The notes under the pieces: generated by a model
Told to the model about the DNA's origin: nothing
Database searches by the model: none
The model's input: only the letters and a program-made list of their open reading frames with translations
Shown here: piece by piece, positions 16,373-25,500 of the stretch
Layout: every line of letters begins with the position of its first letter
Numbering within the stretch: position 1 is the stretch's first letter
Made by a program: the position numbers and the translations under genes
NCBI RefSeq assembly: GCF_015221875.1
Contig: NZ_JACYGY010000002.1
Location: 541,573-605,572, forward strand
DNA from: Dyadobacter subterraneus
GTDB taxonomy: Bacteria > Bacteroidota > Bacteroidia > Cytophagales > Spirosomataceae
Length of the DNA stretch: 64,000 nt
Direction of reading: 5' to 3'

Positions 16373-19276
16373 ATGAATGAATTTTTAATTTCCTGGATTC
16401 CTTTCAGGAAAGTTGGTGTGGTGATCGGATTTATTACTTTTTTCATTCATTTCAACTCTTTTGGAAATGTTTTGCAGGGGGATAATACGCGTGTGGAAGC
16501 CATTGATCCTCAGCGGTATTTAGCGCTGCTTCTTCTGAACATCTCTGAAAACGAATCGACGGGACCGGAACTGGATCTTATTAAAATGGCCAAACAGTAT
16601 GGGTTAAATACTGTTTACCTTACCGTTTCGTGGGACAAAGTTTATCTTAATTCACCTACGGATACTCCAAAATGGACACGGTTTGACGATCAGGTCAAAC
16701 TTGCTACAAGTCTTGGTATGAAAGTGGCTATTCGCATTCACCTGGGAAGACATACTACACGCTACGAGAATTTCTGGAAGGCTCAGAACGGGTCCGTTGA
16801 TAACTTTGGTAAAATACTTAACTCCGGATATCACGATACATCTTTTGGCTTTGACCAGCAGGATATTGTAAAAAAAGGAGCTGATTTCGTAAAAGAAGTT
16901 ACGCAGCGCTACAAATATCTTCAGACTCAAAAAAGTTTGCTTTTTATTGCCGTTACTAACACGCCTACCCAAGAATCAGGTTATCCTGCCTGGAATCTGA
17001 CCGATGAAATAGAAAATGCTGCTGTATTCGATTATTCTCCAACCATGATATCAGGTTTTCGTACCTGGCTAAGCACAAATTATAAGAAAATTGACAGGCT
17101 GAACTATCTCTGGGGAACATCTTTCAAATCTTTTGACCAGGTTTATGCACCTTCCGCCAATTGGGACCCGCACCTTTCTTTTGGGCAACGCGCTGGAAAA
17201 GACTGGTATTTATACAGACATATTGTCCTCAAAAATTACATCAATCAAATGATCGATGCGGTAAAGTCTGTTGATGCCACAATAAAATATGTTTCCGATT
17301 TCGGGTCGGCTTATGACCTTGCATCTGCCGGAAGAGGAACACTTGCTTATAAAGATCTGAGCGAAAAAGCGGATGGTATCAAAGCAAACGATGAACCGGG
17401 CACAGATCACCATTTTTCAATGGATATATTAAAAAGTGAAGCGCCTGCCGATTTCATTGTAGGCAATGAAGCTTTTTACAATTCTTCAATAGGATTTAGC
17501 GCAACGGCAGCCCAGATCAACGAAAATTTTGCAAATGGAGCAAATTTCATTTCAATTCTGGTTTCGACAACAGCTGACATGCAGCAGCTTGAATCTTCTA
17601 TAAGACAGGCAGGCACGCGCTGGCTTAATACGCCCATGCAGCCCATCATTTATAAAGATTCAACCGGGTATCGGTTATCATCTGCTGTGGAAAAAGGCGG
17701 TTCTCAAAATGTGATTTATAACGATTGGTCAAAAAAGGCCTATGCAAATCCATCGAATCCAACACCGGTTTATATCAGACTCGTTGAAGATTTGCTAAGC
17801 CCTGAATATTGGGCCGATGCTTCCAATCACGCACCCTACGTTTTCAGACCAATTCCGATGCAGATTATTGCTGTGAATAAAGATTTCACTTTCAGACTTC
17901 CTATTGATACATTTTCGGATGGTGATGGTACAATTGTAAGCACACGGGTGGGTACCTTACCCGCATGGCTCAAATTTAATTCCGGACAATTAACAGGAAA
18001 ACCAACGACGCTCGGAGATTTCAGAATTTTGGTGCAGGGTATAGACGATGAAGGTGCGTCGGCCGATGCATATCTGACAATCCGTGTTGAAAGCAAGGAA
18101 AACACCAATAAACCACCGACAGTCAGCAGTAATTTCTCAAACCTGAAAGTTGCCGTAAATGAACCATTCACATTTACAGTTCCGAAAACTGCGTTTGTAG
18201 ACAGCGACGGCACGATATCAAAAGTAGAAGCAAGTGAATTGCCTTCATGGCTTACCTTTTCAAACGGAGTTCTTTCGGGCAGACCAACAACAACCGGAGA
18301 TAACAGAATTTCATTTAAAGCGTACGATAACCAGGATGCTTTTGTAGAAATTTATTTCAATGTCCAGGTGGTAGAACCGCAGTTTTTGAACAACCTTCCT
18401 TATATCACGGCAACATTTCCAGATAAATATGCCCAGGTAAACCATCCGTTTACGTTCATTTTACCTTCGGATATTTTTGCCGATAGTGACGGATATATAT
18501 CTTCAATCACGGTTCAAAACAGGCCTTCCTGGCTGGATTTTTCACTCAATGTTTTTTCAGGAACACCTACCGAAGAAGGGGAATACAGATTGATTATCAG
18601 GGCTTACGATAATTCCGGCGGATCTGTCGAGACGGTTTTGGTTATAAAAGTAGAAATTCCACGCATTCGCTTTGAAATCGTAAGGGGAGGCCGCGCCGTT
18701 GACCAGACAATCGTTCGGTCACTTAGCGGAAATGATGTATTGGCTTATGATAATTTACCATCATTATTGAATATTTATGCATACGGAAATTTCGAGTATG
18801 ATCAGGTTAATTTCAACCTAAACGGTCCATATCGGAAAATATCTACAACGTCCAAATTTCCTTACGCGCTGTTTGAGGGAGAAACCGGATTCGCACCGTA
18901 TGTGGGCAGATATACGCTAACCGTTATTGCTTCAAACAAGGATTCGGCAGTTGTTACGAATTCAATTCAGTTTAGTATTTCCTCGGGCGATTCTGTCAAT
19001 ATCACAAAGGATATGACCGAATGGCAATTTTACCCAAATCCGGTACAGGACATTTTTAATTTTAAATTGCCTGACCAATCAGCTCTTGACCAGTTTCAAT
19101 ATTCCATCGTTTACAGCACCGGCCAGCGAATGCCGGTTTCAAAGGGATTTATCACAGTCCAGGACAACCTGGTCAATATGGACCTGACCCGCATGGGACT
19201 GACTTCCGGCATTTATTATGTCCGTGTGGAAACGGATGGAAAGCTCGTCAAACAGTTCCGGGTTTTAAAAAAATAA
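16373..19276 (+). CDS. Secreted glycosidase-like TIM-barrel protein with three Ig-like repeats and T9SS sorting domain
   Basis: A 967-residue exported protein. Residues about 1-35 form a signal peptide. About 45-480 look like a (beta/alpha)8 glycoside-hydrolase barrel (LIKMAKQYGLNTVYLTVSWDK, then WTRFDDQVKLATSLGMKV), distantly like beta-galactosidase/GH42 proteins. E201 (TPTQESGYP) and E366 (IVGNEAFYN) are candidate acid/base and nucleophile. Three related Ig/cadherin-like (He_PIG type) repeats start near 484, 578 and 672, each with FSDGDG or DSDG and a PxWL..SG.LxGxPT phrase. The last 85 residues (YPNPVQD...GIYYVRVETDGK...QFRVLKK) are a T9SS type A sorting domain. It probably trims a surface or environmental polysaccharide. 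The catalytic assignment is inferred. Confidence 0.75.
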   Translation: MNEFLISWIPFRKVGVVIGFITFFIHFNSFGNVLQGDNTRVEAIDPQRYLALLLLNISENESTGPELDLIKMAKQYGLNTVYLTVSWDKVYLNSPTDTPKWTRFDDQVKLATSLGMKVAIRIHLGRHTTRYENFWKAQNGSVDNFGKILNSGYHDTSFGFDQQDIVKKGADFVKEVTQRYKYLQTQKSLLFIAVTNTPTQESGYPAWNLTDEIENAAVFDYSPTMISGFRTWLSTNYKKIDRLNYLWGTSFKSFDQVYAPSANWDPHLSFGQRAGKDWYLYRHIVLKNYINQMIDAVKSVDATIKYVSDFGSAYDLASAGRGTLAYKDLSEKADGIKANDEPGTDHHFSMDILKSEAPADFIVGNEAFYNSSIGFSATAAQINENFANGANFISILVSTTADMQQLESSIRQAGTRWLNTPMQPIIYKDSTGYRLSSAVEKGGSQNVIYNDWSKKAYANPSNPTPVYIRLVEDLLSPEYWADASNHAPYVFRPIPMQIIAVNKDFTFRLPIDTFSDGDGTIVSTRVGTLPAWLKFNSGQLTGKPTTLGDFRILVQGIDDEGASADAYLTIRVESKENTNKPPTVSSNFSNLKVAVNEPFTFTVPKTAFVDSDGTISKVEASELPSWLTFSNGVLSGRPTTTGDNRISFKAYDNQDAFVEIYFNVQVVEPQFLNNLPYITATFPDKYAQVNHPFTFILPSDIFADSDGYISSITVQNRPSWLDFSLNVFSGTPTEEGEYRLIIRAYDNSGGSVETVLVIKVEIPRIRFEIVRGGRAVDQTIVRSLSGNDVLAYDNLPSLLNIYAYGNFEYDQVNFNLNGPYRKISTTSKFPYALFEGETGFAPYVGRYTLTVIASNKDSAVVTNSIQFSISSGDSVNITKDMTEWQFYPNPVQDIFNFKLPDQSALDQFQYSIVYSTGQRMPVSKGFITVQDNLVNMDLTRMGLTSGIYYVRVETDGKLVKQFRVLKK

Positions 19277-19315
19277 CGCTTCGAATTGTTAAAAAATATC
19301 CCAGATTTTTCTTAT

Positions 19316-19333
19316 TAGTATGCTTGCATAATA
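19316..19333. promoter_or_regulatory. Distal operator (one mismatch) before the acyl-CoA dehydrogenase gene
   Basis: TAGTATGCTTGCATAATA differs from the perfect palindrome at one position. Its centre is 51 bp from the centre of the proximal copy, about five helical turns, which would place two bound dimers on the same face of DNA. Confidence 0.7.
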
Positions 19334-19366
19334 TTAGGAAAGGAAATATATTTGTTAAAAAGTAAA

Positions 19367-19384
19367 TAGTATGCTTGCATACTA
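19367..19384. promoter_or_regulatory. Proximal perfect operator before the acyl-CoA dehydrogenase gene
   Basis: TAGTATGCTTGCATACTA is a perfect palindrome 44 nt before the ATG at 19429. The central TTG (19375-19377) could serve as the -33 element, with a weak -7 candidate TACGACTTG about 17 nt downstream. Repressor binding would then block polymerase. Confidence 0.75.
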
Positions 19385-19428
19385 TAATCAATCTACGACT
19401 TGTATTAATTACAAAAATATCAATCATT

Positions 19429-21246
19429 ATGGCCGTTGCAGAAGATAAAAAAACGTCGATTAAGGGAGGTGAATTTTTGATCAAAGAAACACTCGCATCA
19501 CAGATTTTTATTCCGGAAGAGTTTAACGAGGAACAACAGATGATTGCAGATACCTGTCGGGATTTTCTGCGTACAGAAGTATGGCCAAGACTGAACGAAA
19601 TTGACCAGGCAAAAAGTCCTGAACTAATGTCGTCATTGATGGATAAAGCTGGTGAACTTGGGTTGATGGGAACGGTTGTACCGGAAGAATTCGGCGGTTT
19701 CGGAATGAATTTCAATACTTCCATGCTTGTTGCAGAAGCTACCGGCGCAGGAAATTCATTTTCCGTTGCGCTTTCGGCACATACAGGAATCGGGACCTTA
19801 CCAATTGTATATTATGGAGACGAATCACAAAAAGCGAAATATCTTCCAAAACTGGCTTCCGGAGAATGGAAAGCTGCTTATTGTTTAACGGAACCGGATT
19901 CAGGTTCTGATGCGAATTCAGGAAAAACAAAAGCAAAACTGAGCGAAGACGGAAAACATTACGTCATAAACGGCCAGAAAATGTGGATAACCAATTGTGG
20001 TTTTGCTGATGTTTTTATTGTTTTTGCCAAAGTCGTTGATGCAAGCGGACAAACAGATAAAAATCTTTCGGCTTTTATTATTGAAAAAACCTTCGGCGGA
20101 ATAACGATGAATGAGCCGGAGCATAAAATGGGAATTAAAGGCTCTGACACACGTCAGATTTTCTTTAATGACTGTCTGGTTCCTGTCGAAAACATGCTTT
20201 CCGAACAGGGAAATGGTTTTAAAATTGCCGTTAATATTTTAAATATAGGCCGGATAAAATTGGCTGCTGCTGCACTTGGCGGTTCAAAACAAGTAGCCAA
20301 ACAGGTTATCAATTATGCCAACGAACGTAAACAATTTGGTATTTCCATTTCAAATTTCGGAGCGATAAAACACAAATTGGCCGAAATGGCCATTCGTATG
20401 TTTACGACCGAATCTGCTGCATACCGCGTTGGTCAAAATGTTGATGATCTGATCATTACACTAAAAGAAAAAGGTTTAAGCGATGCGGAAGCAAAACTTA
20501 AAGCTTTGGAAGAACTTGCGATTGAATGTGCGATCATGAAAGTGCACGGTTCGGAAGTGTTGGATTATGTGGTGGATGAAGGTGTTCAGGTTTATGGCGG
20601 AATGGGTTATTCGGCCGATGCACCAATGGATCGGGCTTACCGTGACAGTCGGATAAACCGCATTTTTGAAGGTACCAATGAAATCAACCGGCTTCTGGTT
20701 GTTGATATGCTTTTGAAACGCGCGATGAAAGGTCAGCTAGATCTGATGGGACCGGCGATGGCGGTTGGAAAAGAAATTATGTCCATTCCTGATTTTGGTT
20801 TTGATGAAGATGAAACGCTTTTCGCAGCGGAAAAGAAAGTGATCAGAAATCTTAAAAAAGCGGTATTAATGGTAGCAGGTTCTGCCGTTCAGAAATTTAT
20901 GACCAAACTTTCGGATGAACAGGAAATTATCATGAACCTGGCTGATATGGTTATTGAAACGTACGTGGCTGAATCTGTTTTGCTTCGGGTTGAAAAAAGA
21001 ATAAATTTATTGGGAGCAGAAGCGAATGCATTGCAAAAAGATATTGCTCAGGTTTATTTGAATGAAGCGGTAGAAAAAGTGAATAGTGCAGGAAAATCTG
21101 CCATTACAAGTTTTGCAGAAAGTGATGAACTGCGTGTAATGCTGATGGGTTTGAAACGTTTTACAAAAATTGAACCGTTAAACCTTAAAGACGCACGCCG
21201 CCGGATTGCAGATGCCCTGATTGCCAAAAATGATTATATTTTCTAA
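19429..21246 (+). CDS. Acyl-CoA dehydrogenase, long FadE/VLCAD-like
   Basis: A 605-residue flavoenzyme from ATG 19429. An upstream TTG at 19375 is rejected because it lies inside the operator. The usual acyl-CoA dehydrogenase core (residues about 40-420) shows AYCLTEPDSGSDA, MWITNCGFADVF, KMGIKGSDTRQIFF and YGGMGYSADAPMDRAYRD...IFEGTNEI. About 180 extra C-terminal residues resemble the helical extension of very-long-chain dehydrogenases. It oxidises acyl-CoA to 2-enoyl-CoA with FAD, the first beta-oxidation step. Two copies of the shared palindrome precede it, and a terminator follows at 21361. Confidence 0.92.
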   Translation: MAVAEDKKTSIKGGEFLIKETLASQIFIPEEFNEEQQMIADTCRDFLRTEVWPRLNEIDQAKSPELMSSLMDKAGELGLMGTVVPEEFGGFGMNFNTSMLVAEATGAGNSFSVALSAHTGIGTLPIVYYGDESQKAKYLPKLASGEWKAAYCLTEPDSGSDANSGKTKAKLSEDGKHYVINGQKMWITNCGFADVFIVFAKVVDASGQTDKNLSAFIIEKTFGGITMNEPEHKMGIKGSDTRQIFFNDCLVPVENMLSEQGNGFKIAVNILNIGRIKLAAAALGGSKQVAKQVINYANERKQFGISISNFGAIKHKLAEMAIRMFTTESAAYRVGQNVDDLIITLKEKGLSDAEAKLKALEELAIECAIMKVHGSEVLDYVVDEGVQVYGGMGYSADAPMDRAYRDSRINRIFEGTNEINRLLVVDMLLKRAMKGQLDLMGPAMAVGKEIMSIPDFGFDEDETLFAAEKKVIRNLKKAVLMVAGSAVQKFMTKLSDEQEIIMNLADMVIETYVAESVLLRVEKRINLLGAEANALQKDIAQVYLNEAVEKVNSAGKSAITSFAESDELRVMLMGLKRFTKIEPLNLKDARRRIADALIAKNDYIF

Positions 21247-21567
21247 ATAAGGCGGTAATGCCAAAGAAATTAAACTGAATTATTAACCTAGCTAATTACT
21301 TATTCAAAGAAGAAACCAGATGAAAATCTGGAAAACTAAAAACCAAAGACGATCAAGTGAAATGCCGGAGCTATGTTAGTTCCGGCATTTTTTTGACAAT
21401 TTTTTATATAAGTTTGGTCCTGTTGCTTAACAAGTGTTAATGAAGTAGTTTAACTCAGTTTTTTTCATGAACTTTCACACGAATTGCATGGTTTATTTTC
21501 ATTATGCATATCACCCTAAACGCCTAGTACTTTGCATTCTTTAATTGAGACTGAAAAACCACCTTTC
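21247..21567. other. Gene-free stretch between acyl-CoA dehydrogenase and bshC
   Basis: About 320 bp with a small hairpin CCAGAT/ATCTGG (21313-21328), the terminator at 21361-21393, and a TACTTTGC element around 21527 that may be the bshC -7 box. No small gene is apparent. Confidence 0.5.
21361..21393 (+). terminator. Intrinsic terminator after the acyl-CoA dehydrogenase gene
   Basis: AATGCCGGA (21361-21369) pairs with TCCGGCATT (21381-21389) around an 11-nt loop, followed by TTTTT. Confidence 0.8.
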
Positions 21568-23118
21568 ATGACTGTTCATTCCGTTGATTTGCGTACTACG
21601 GGTCAGTTCCCTGCGCTCCTTCTCGATTATCTGGATCAAAAACCTTCGCTTAAAGACTTTTACGGCACTTTTCCTACGGTTGAAAACACCGCAGATATTA
21701 TAAAACAAAGAGCAGATTTTAGTCTGGAAAAACGTCAGACGCTGGTTAGGGTTTTGGAACAACAATATGCAGGGCAACCCTATTTGCCGGATTTCTCAAT
21801 TCTTTTAGACGAAAAAACATTTACAGTTACGACCGGTCATCAGCTTAATATTTTTACCGGTCCGTTGTATATCATTTACAAAATTGTAACCATCATTAAC
21901 CTTGCCAAAGAATTAAAGGAAACTTATCCTGAATATAACTTTGTGCCTGTTTACTGGATGGCCAGCGAAGACCATGATTTTGCAGAAATTGCATCATTTC
22001 ATTTATACGGACAAACACATAAATGGAAAGGTGAACACAAAGGCGCTGTTGGGAGGCTTAATCCGAAAGAACTTCACAGTATTCTTAAATTACTACCGGA
22101 CAGACCATTACTTTTTGCAAAAGCATATCTGGAAAATGAAACATTATCCGACGCGGTTCGATGTTATATGCACGAATTGTTTGGAAAGGAAGGATTGATT
22201 TGTATCGATGCAGACAACGCCGACCTGAAACGTCATTTTCTACCGGTTATCAAAGAAGAACTTACAGCTTCTTCTTCCGCCGAAATTGTAATAAAAACTA
22301 CTGAAAAACTTTCTTCACTGGGTTACCATACACCACTGAATGCGCGTGAGATCAATTTATTTTATCTTGTTGATAATCTGAGAGAACGTATTGTTAAAGA
22401 AGACAATCTTTACAGGGTTTTAAATACGGATCTGGTATTTACTGAAGAAGAAATCATTGAACTTGCTGATGAACATCCGGAATATTTCAGTCCGAATGTA
22501 GTGCTTCGCCCATTGTATGAAGAAATTATTTTGCCAAATCTTGCCTACATCGGCGGTCCTTCGGAAGTGCCTTACTGGTTGCAGTTAAAAGGTGTTTTTG
22601 ATCATTACAAAGTAACCTTCCCAATGTTGATACCACGGAATTTTGCAATGTATATTACTGAACAGCAGCGCAAAAAAGTTGAAAAACTGGAAATCAGTTA
22701 TGAAGACCTGTTTCTGGATGAAGTAACATTGAGAAAGAAATTTGTAGAAACACATTCCACAAATGTTTTGGATCTTGACGAGGAAAAAGAAGCCTTCTAC
22801 GCACTTTTTGAAACCATATTAGACAAGGCAATTGCTATCGACAAATCCATGATAGGAGCTGTAAAAGCAGAAGAAACCCGCATTCGTCACTCCTTTGAAC
22901 ATTTGGAAAAACGCCTTAAAAAAGCAGAAGAAAGAAATCACGAAAGTGAAATTGATCAGCTTCTTGCGTTGAAATACAAACTATTCCCAGGAAAATCTTC
23001 GCAGGAACGTTATGATAACTTCCTGAATTTTTACCTGAACGATCCAACATTTATCGCAAAACTTCTGGTATCTTTCAAACCGCTGGACTTCCGATATAAT
23101 GTTTTGATAGAAGGATAA
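21568..23118 (+). CDS. bshC: Bacillithiol biosynthesis cysteine-adding enzyme
   Basis: A 516-residue protein recognised by TTGHQLNIFTGPLYIIYK, VYWMASEDHDFAEI and YIGGPSEVPYWLQLKG, the conserved core of BshC. A coiled-coil region lies near residues 435-465 (HSFEHLEKRLKKAEERNH). BshC is credited with adding cysteine to glucosaminyl-malate, the last step of bacillithiol synthesis, a low-molecular-weight thiol used by Firmicutes and many Bacteroidota for redox balance. The ATG at 21568 is chosen over a TTG at 21532, which overlaps the probable promoter. No bshA or bshB lies in the window. Confidence 0.93.
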   Translation: MTVHSVDLRTTGQFPALLLDYLDQKPSLKDFYGTFPTVENTADIIKQRADFSLEKRQTLVRVLEQQYAGQPYLPDFSILLDEKTFTVTTGHQLNIFTGPLYIIYKIVTIINLAKELKETYPEYNFVPVYWMASEDHDFAEIASFHLYGQTHKWKGEHKGAVGRLNPKELHSILKLLPDRPLLFAKAYLENETLSDAVRCYMHELFGKEGLICIDADNADLKRHFLPVIKEELTASSSAEIVIKTTEKLSSLGYHTPLNAREINLFYLVDNLRERIVKEDNLYRVLNTDLVFTEEEIIELADEHPEYFSPNVVLRPLYEEIILPNLAYIGGPSEVPYWLQLKGVFDHYKVTFPMLIPRNFAMYITEQQRKKVEKLEISYEDLFLDEVTLRKKFVETHSTNVLDLDEEKEAFYALFETILDKAIAIDKSMIGAVKAEETRIRHSFEHLEKRLKKAEERNHESEIDQLLALKYKLFPGKSSQERYDNFLNFYLNDPTFIAKLLVSFKPLDFRYNVLIEG

Positions 23119-23125
23119 TCCAAAA

Positions 23126-24175
23126 TTAATTTTTCAGTTTCACATCACCATAATTGGAATAAACGGTAATTCTGGCACCTGAGCCCGTACCGATTTTCCC
23201 CTGGTATTGCCTGGACTGATTGTAGGTTTTTTCCTGTTTGGCAGGTTGTTTGGAAAAATTCACATTAGGCGGACAGGTGAAACTTCCATTCATAACGGTA
23301 ACGTTAAAGCTGTTGGATTCTGCCGGAAGTGTCACGGAAGAGAATTGAGCCTGAATATTCAAATGCTCATCCGAAGAAGGAAGTTCCTCCATCCTGAAAT
23401 TATCCGAATAATTTAAATTGATTTTCCCTTTTCCACGAAGTTTTCCAATCACTGCTTCTGAATAATTAATATTGGTTGTCAGGTCGTTAACATCACCAAT
23501 AGACAACTCTCCGTTTTTGATATTAAGGATAAGCGTTTTAACCTGATCAAGTTTCAGATTTGAAAATTTGAATTCCATATTTCCACCTTCCATTTTCCCG
23601 ATTTTCACCTGTCCGAATTGTGAATTAATCACATTCTGAACATTATCAAGCGTGTTTGCGTAGAAATTTCCATGTCTGGAATCAATGGTAAGCGGCGCTT
23701 CAAAAATGGGAATGTTTGTATCACCGAATTGATTCTTCACAACCAGTTCATTTTCCTTCGGCATGTAAATCGTGTAATCGATCTGGATAAAATTCTTTTC
23801 ACCCGATTTTTTTCTCAACGCATTCCATCCGTTGCTTGCAAAACTGTTTTTGTCGATAATCGTTTTAAGTCCAATAAGGTTTTTTGCTCTGCTTTCACCA
23901 ATCGTTACCGAGCTCATATATTCCCCTGCCTTCGAATCACTTTGGGCCGAAGCGGTAACAATGATTTCAATTTTGATCTCGTTTTTCTTCCACAAATTTA
24001 CTTTTACCTCCCCATACTGGTTATCGATCATAAGCTGGTCGCGCTCGCTGACTTCAAATACCTTGACAATATGTTTTCGTTTTTCAACAAGCATTGAAGG
24101 CTCCGGGCTTAACGCAAAAGCGCCCGCAGGTAATAATAAAGCAATATTAAACAGTAGGTGAAATATTTTTTTCAT
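23126..24175 (-). CDS. Exported DUF4097-like beta-helical protein
   Basis: A 349-residue protein with a signal peptide (cleavage probably after AFA near residue 21) and repetitive short beta-strands: LMIDNQYGEVKVNLW, LVVKNQFGDTNIP, NVINSQFGQVKIG, GELSIGDVNDLTTNINYSEAVIGKL. This pattern resembles DUF4097/DUF2807 putative adhesins with a right-handed beta-helix. No enzymatic motif is visible. It is the last gene of a sigma/anti-sigma operon and overlaps the anti-sigma-like gene by 29 bp, suggesting that it is the effector or reporter of that signalling unit. Confidence 0.7.
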   Translation of the reverse strand: MKKIFHLLFNIALLLPAGAFALSPEPSMLVEKRKHIVKVFEVSERDQLMIDNQYGEVKVNLWKKNEIKIEIIVTASAQSDSKAGEYMSSVTIGESRAKNLIGLKTIIDKNSFASNGWNALRKKSGEKNFIQIDYTIYMPKENELVVKNQFGDTNIPIFEAPLTIDSRHGNFYANTLDNVQNVINSQFGQVKIGKMEGGNMEFKFSNLKLDQVKTLILNIKNGELSIGDVNDLTTNINYSEAVIGKLRGKGKINLNYSDNFRMEELPSSDEHLNIQAQFSSVTLPAESNSFNVTVMNGSFTCPPNVNFSKQPAKQEKTYNQSRQYQGKIGTGSGARITVYSNYGDVKLKN

Positions 24176-24737
24176 GGCTTTGGGTTGCCTTTTTGATACG
24201 TTGTAAAATAGTCAGTTGCTGATTTAGCAAATCCACCTGGTATTGCAGATTTTCTATCATAGCACGAATCAATGCTTCCTGGTTAGGGGCATTGCCCAGA
24301 TCAGATTTAAGATTTTGATAGCTGTTTTCAAGACTTTTGAGGTCAGCCGAAAAATCTTTGTATAATTCAGGATTGTTACTTGCCAGCTTAAAAATTTCGT
24401 TCCGTTTTTCATCAATCATCACATTATACTGATTGAATTCGCGGGCATAAGCGGGCACTTTAAGCGCAACACCGGGATCCCGGGTTACACCATATTCCTT
24501 GTTGAGGTAGAAGAGATAACCGATACCCAGAGCCAAAATCACTCCGGCAGCGATCCGCCAGTCGAAATAAGGATTATTAAGTCGTTTTACTTTTTTTTGC
24601 GGTTCTGCGGGTACCGAAGGAATGCTATTTTCGATTCGATCCCACAAAGAATCCTGAGGCAAGAAAACGTCGAATCCATCCCTATTATCCCGCACAAACC
24701 TCTCCAGACGATCTTTTTTATCAGAAGACTTTTTCAT
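24147..24737 (-). CDS. Putative membrane anti-sigma factor
   Basis: A 196-residue protein with a cytoplasmic N-terminal part (residues 1-60, including the FDVFLPQDSLWDRIENSIPS segment common in Bacteroidota anti-sigma-like proteins), one transmembrane helix at about 63-79 (RIAAGVILALGIGYLFYL) and an extracytoplasmic coiled-coil region (about 110-185, LENSYQNLKSDLG...LLNQQLTILQRIKK). It follows the ECF sigma gene by 113 bp and overlaps the DUF4097-like gene. The anti-sigma role is inferred from topology and position; no zinc-binding anti-sigma motif is present. Confidence 0.65.
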   Translation of the reverse strand: MKKSSDKKDRLERFVRDNRDGFDVFLPQDSLWDRIENSIPSVPAEPQKKVKRLNNPYFDWRIAAGVILALGIGYLFYLNKEYGVTRDPGVALKVPAYAREFNQYNVMIDEKRNEIFKLASNNPELYKDFSADLKSLENSYQNLKSDLGNAPNQEALIRAMIENLQYQVDLLNQQLTILQRIKKATQSHEKNISPTV

Positions 24738-24850
24738 TGATTGTTAACATATAAAGTGTAAAGTTTCGATTCAAATGATACTGTATTTTTAGTTTTATGT
24801 AATATCTATAAGTACTCTTCTTTTGTTAGTATCGTTGCGTTTGCCTTCCT

Positions 24851-25417
24851 TTAAGCTCTTCCGAGTATTTCTGTCAACTTTCTTTTCCCCCGCATATACT
24901 GCGTTCTGGATGTCGTTTCACTTATTCCCAATACTTCTCCGATTTCCTCATGATCGTAACCCTCAAATAAATAAAGACTTACCACCACCCGGTATCCATC
25001 CGGCAATCTCAAAACTGCATTTCTGATTCGCTCTACTTCCAGAGTCGTATCATTTTCATGCCAGCCAAAGCTGTCGTCCATTTCCTGACCATCTTCCAGC
25101 GTTTCCTGAAATTCATCTATTTCCACCCATTTTACCTTTCTGCTCCGAAGGTGGTTAATAGACTTATTTACCACGATCTGCTTAAACCATGCACCAAAAG
25201 TCGATTGCTGACGAAATTGGTGAAGGTTTGTAAACGCGTCCACAAATGCCTCCTGCAAGACATCTTCTGCTTCACCGTTATGATTTATTATCCGCATGCA
25301 AATGTTGAACATAGCCTTAGAGTAGCATTTGTATAGCTCGTACTGCGCTTTGCGCTCTCCGAGTTTACAACGCTCTACCAGTTCCACATGCTGGTCGGTG
25401 TACAATTTCGTTTTCAA
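24851..25417 (-). CDS. ECF RNA polymerase sigma factor
   Basis: A 188-residue sigma-70 family factor with regions 2 and 4 only. Region 2 runs from LVERCKLGERKAQYELYKCY through AEDVLQEAFVDAFTNLHQF. Region 4 includes LRLPDGYRVVVSLYLFEGYDHEEIGEVLGISETTSRTQYMRGK. The only reasonable start is TTG at 25417 (TTG AAA ACG), as no suitable ATG exists. It heads an operon with the membrane anti-sigma-like protein and a beta-helical exported protein, so it probably responds to an envelope signal. Confidence 0.9.
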   Translation of the reverse strand: MKTKLYTDQHVELVERCKLGERKAQYELYKCYSKAMFNICMRIINHNGEAEDVLQEAFVDAFTNLHQFRQQSTFGAWFKQIVVNKSINHLRSRKVKWVEIDEFQETLEDGQEMDDSFGWHENDTTLEVERIRNAVLRLPDGYRVVVSLYLFEGYDHEEIGEVLGISETTSRTQYMRGKRKLTEILGRA

Positions 25418-25500
25418 GCAGAAGGTTTAGATTTGAACGTTCTGAGGTAAAGAGGCAATTAGTTGTATAGATGTTGCATGAATGTACAAAATATTTTGGT

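Noticed and set aside
19375..19428. An in-frame TTG start 54 nt upstream of the acyl-CoA dehydrogenase ATG
   Set aside because: It lies inside the proximal operator palindrome and would add an untypical N-terminus; the ATG at 19429 is better.
19248..19724. A 158-codon minus-strand open frame
   Set aside because: It is a shadow of the acyl-CoA dehydrogenase gene and crosses both operators; no motif supports it.
23672..24161. Plus-strand open frames of 109 and 141 codons
   Set aside because: They are shadows of the DUF4097-like gene, with no start context or family resemblance.
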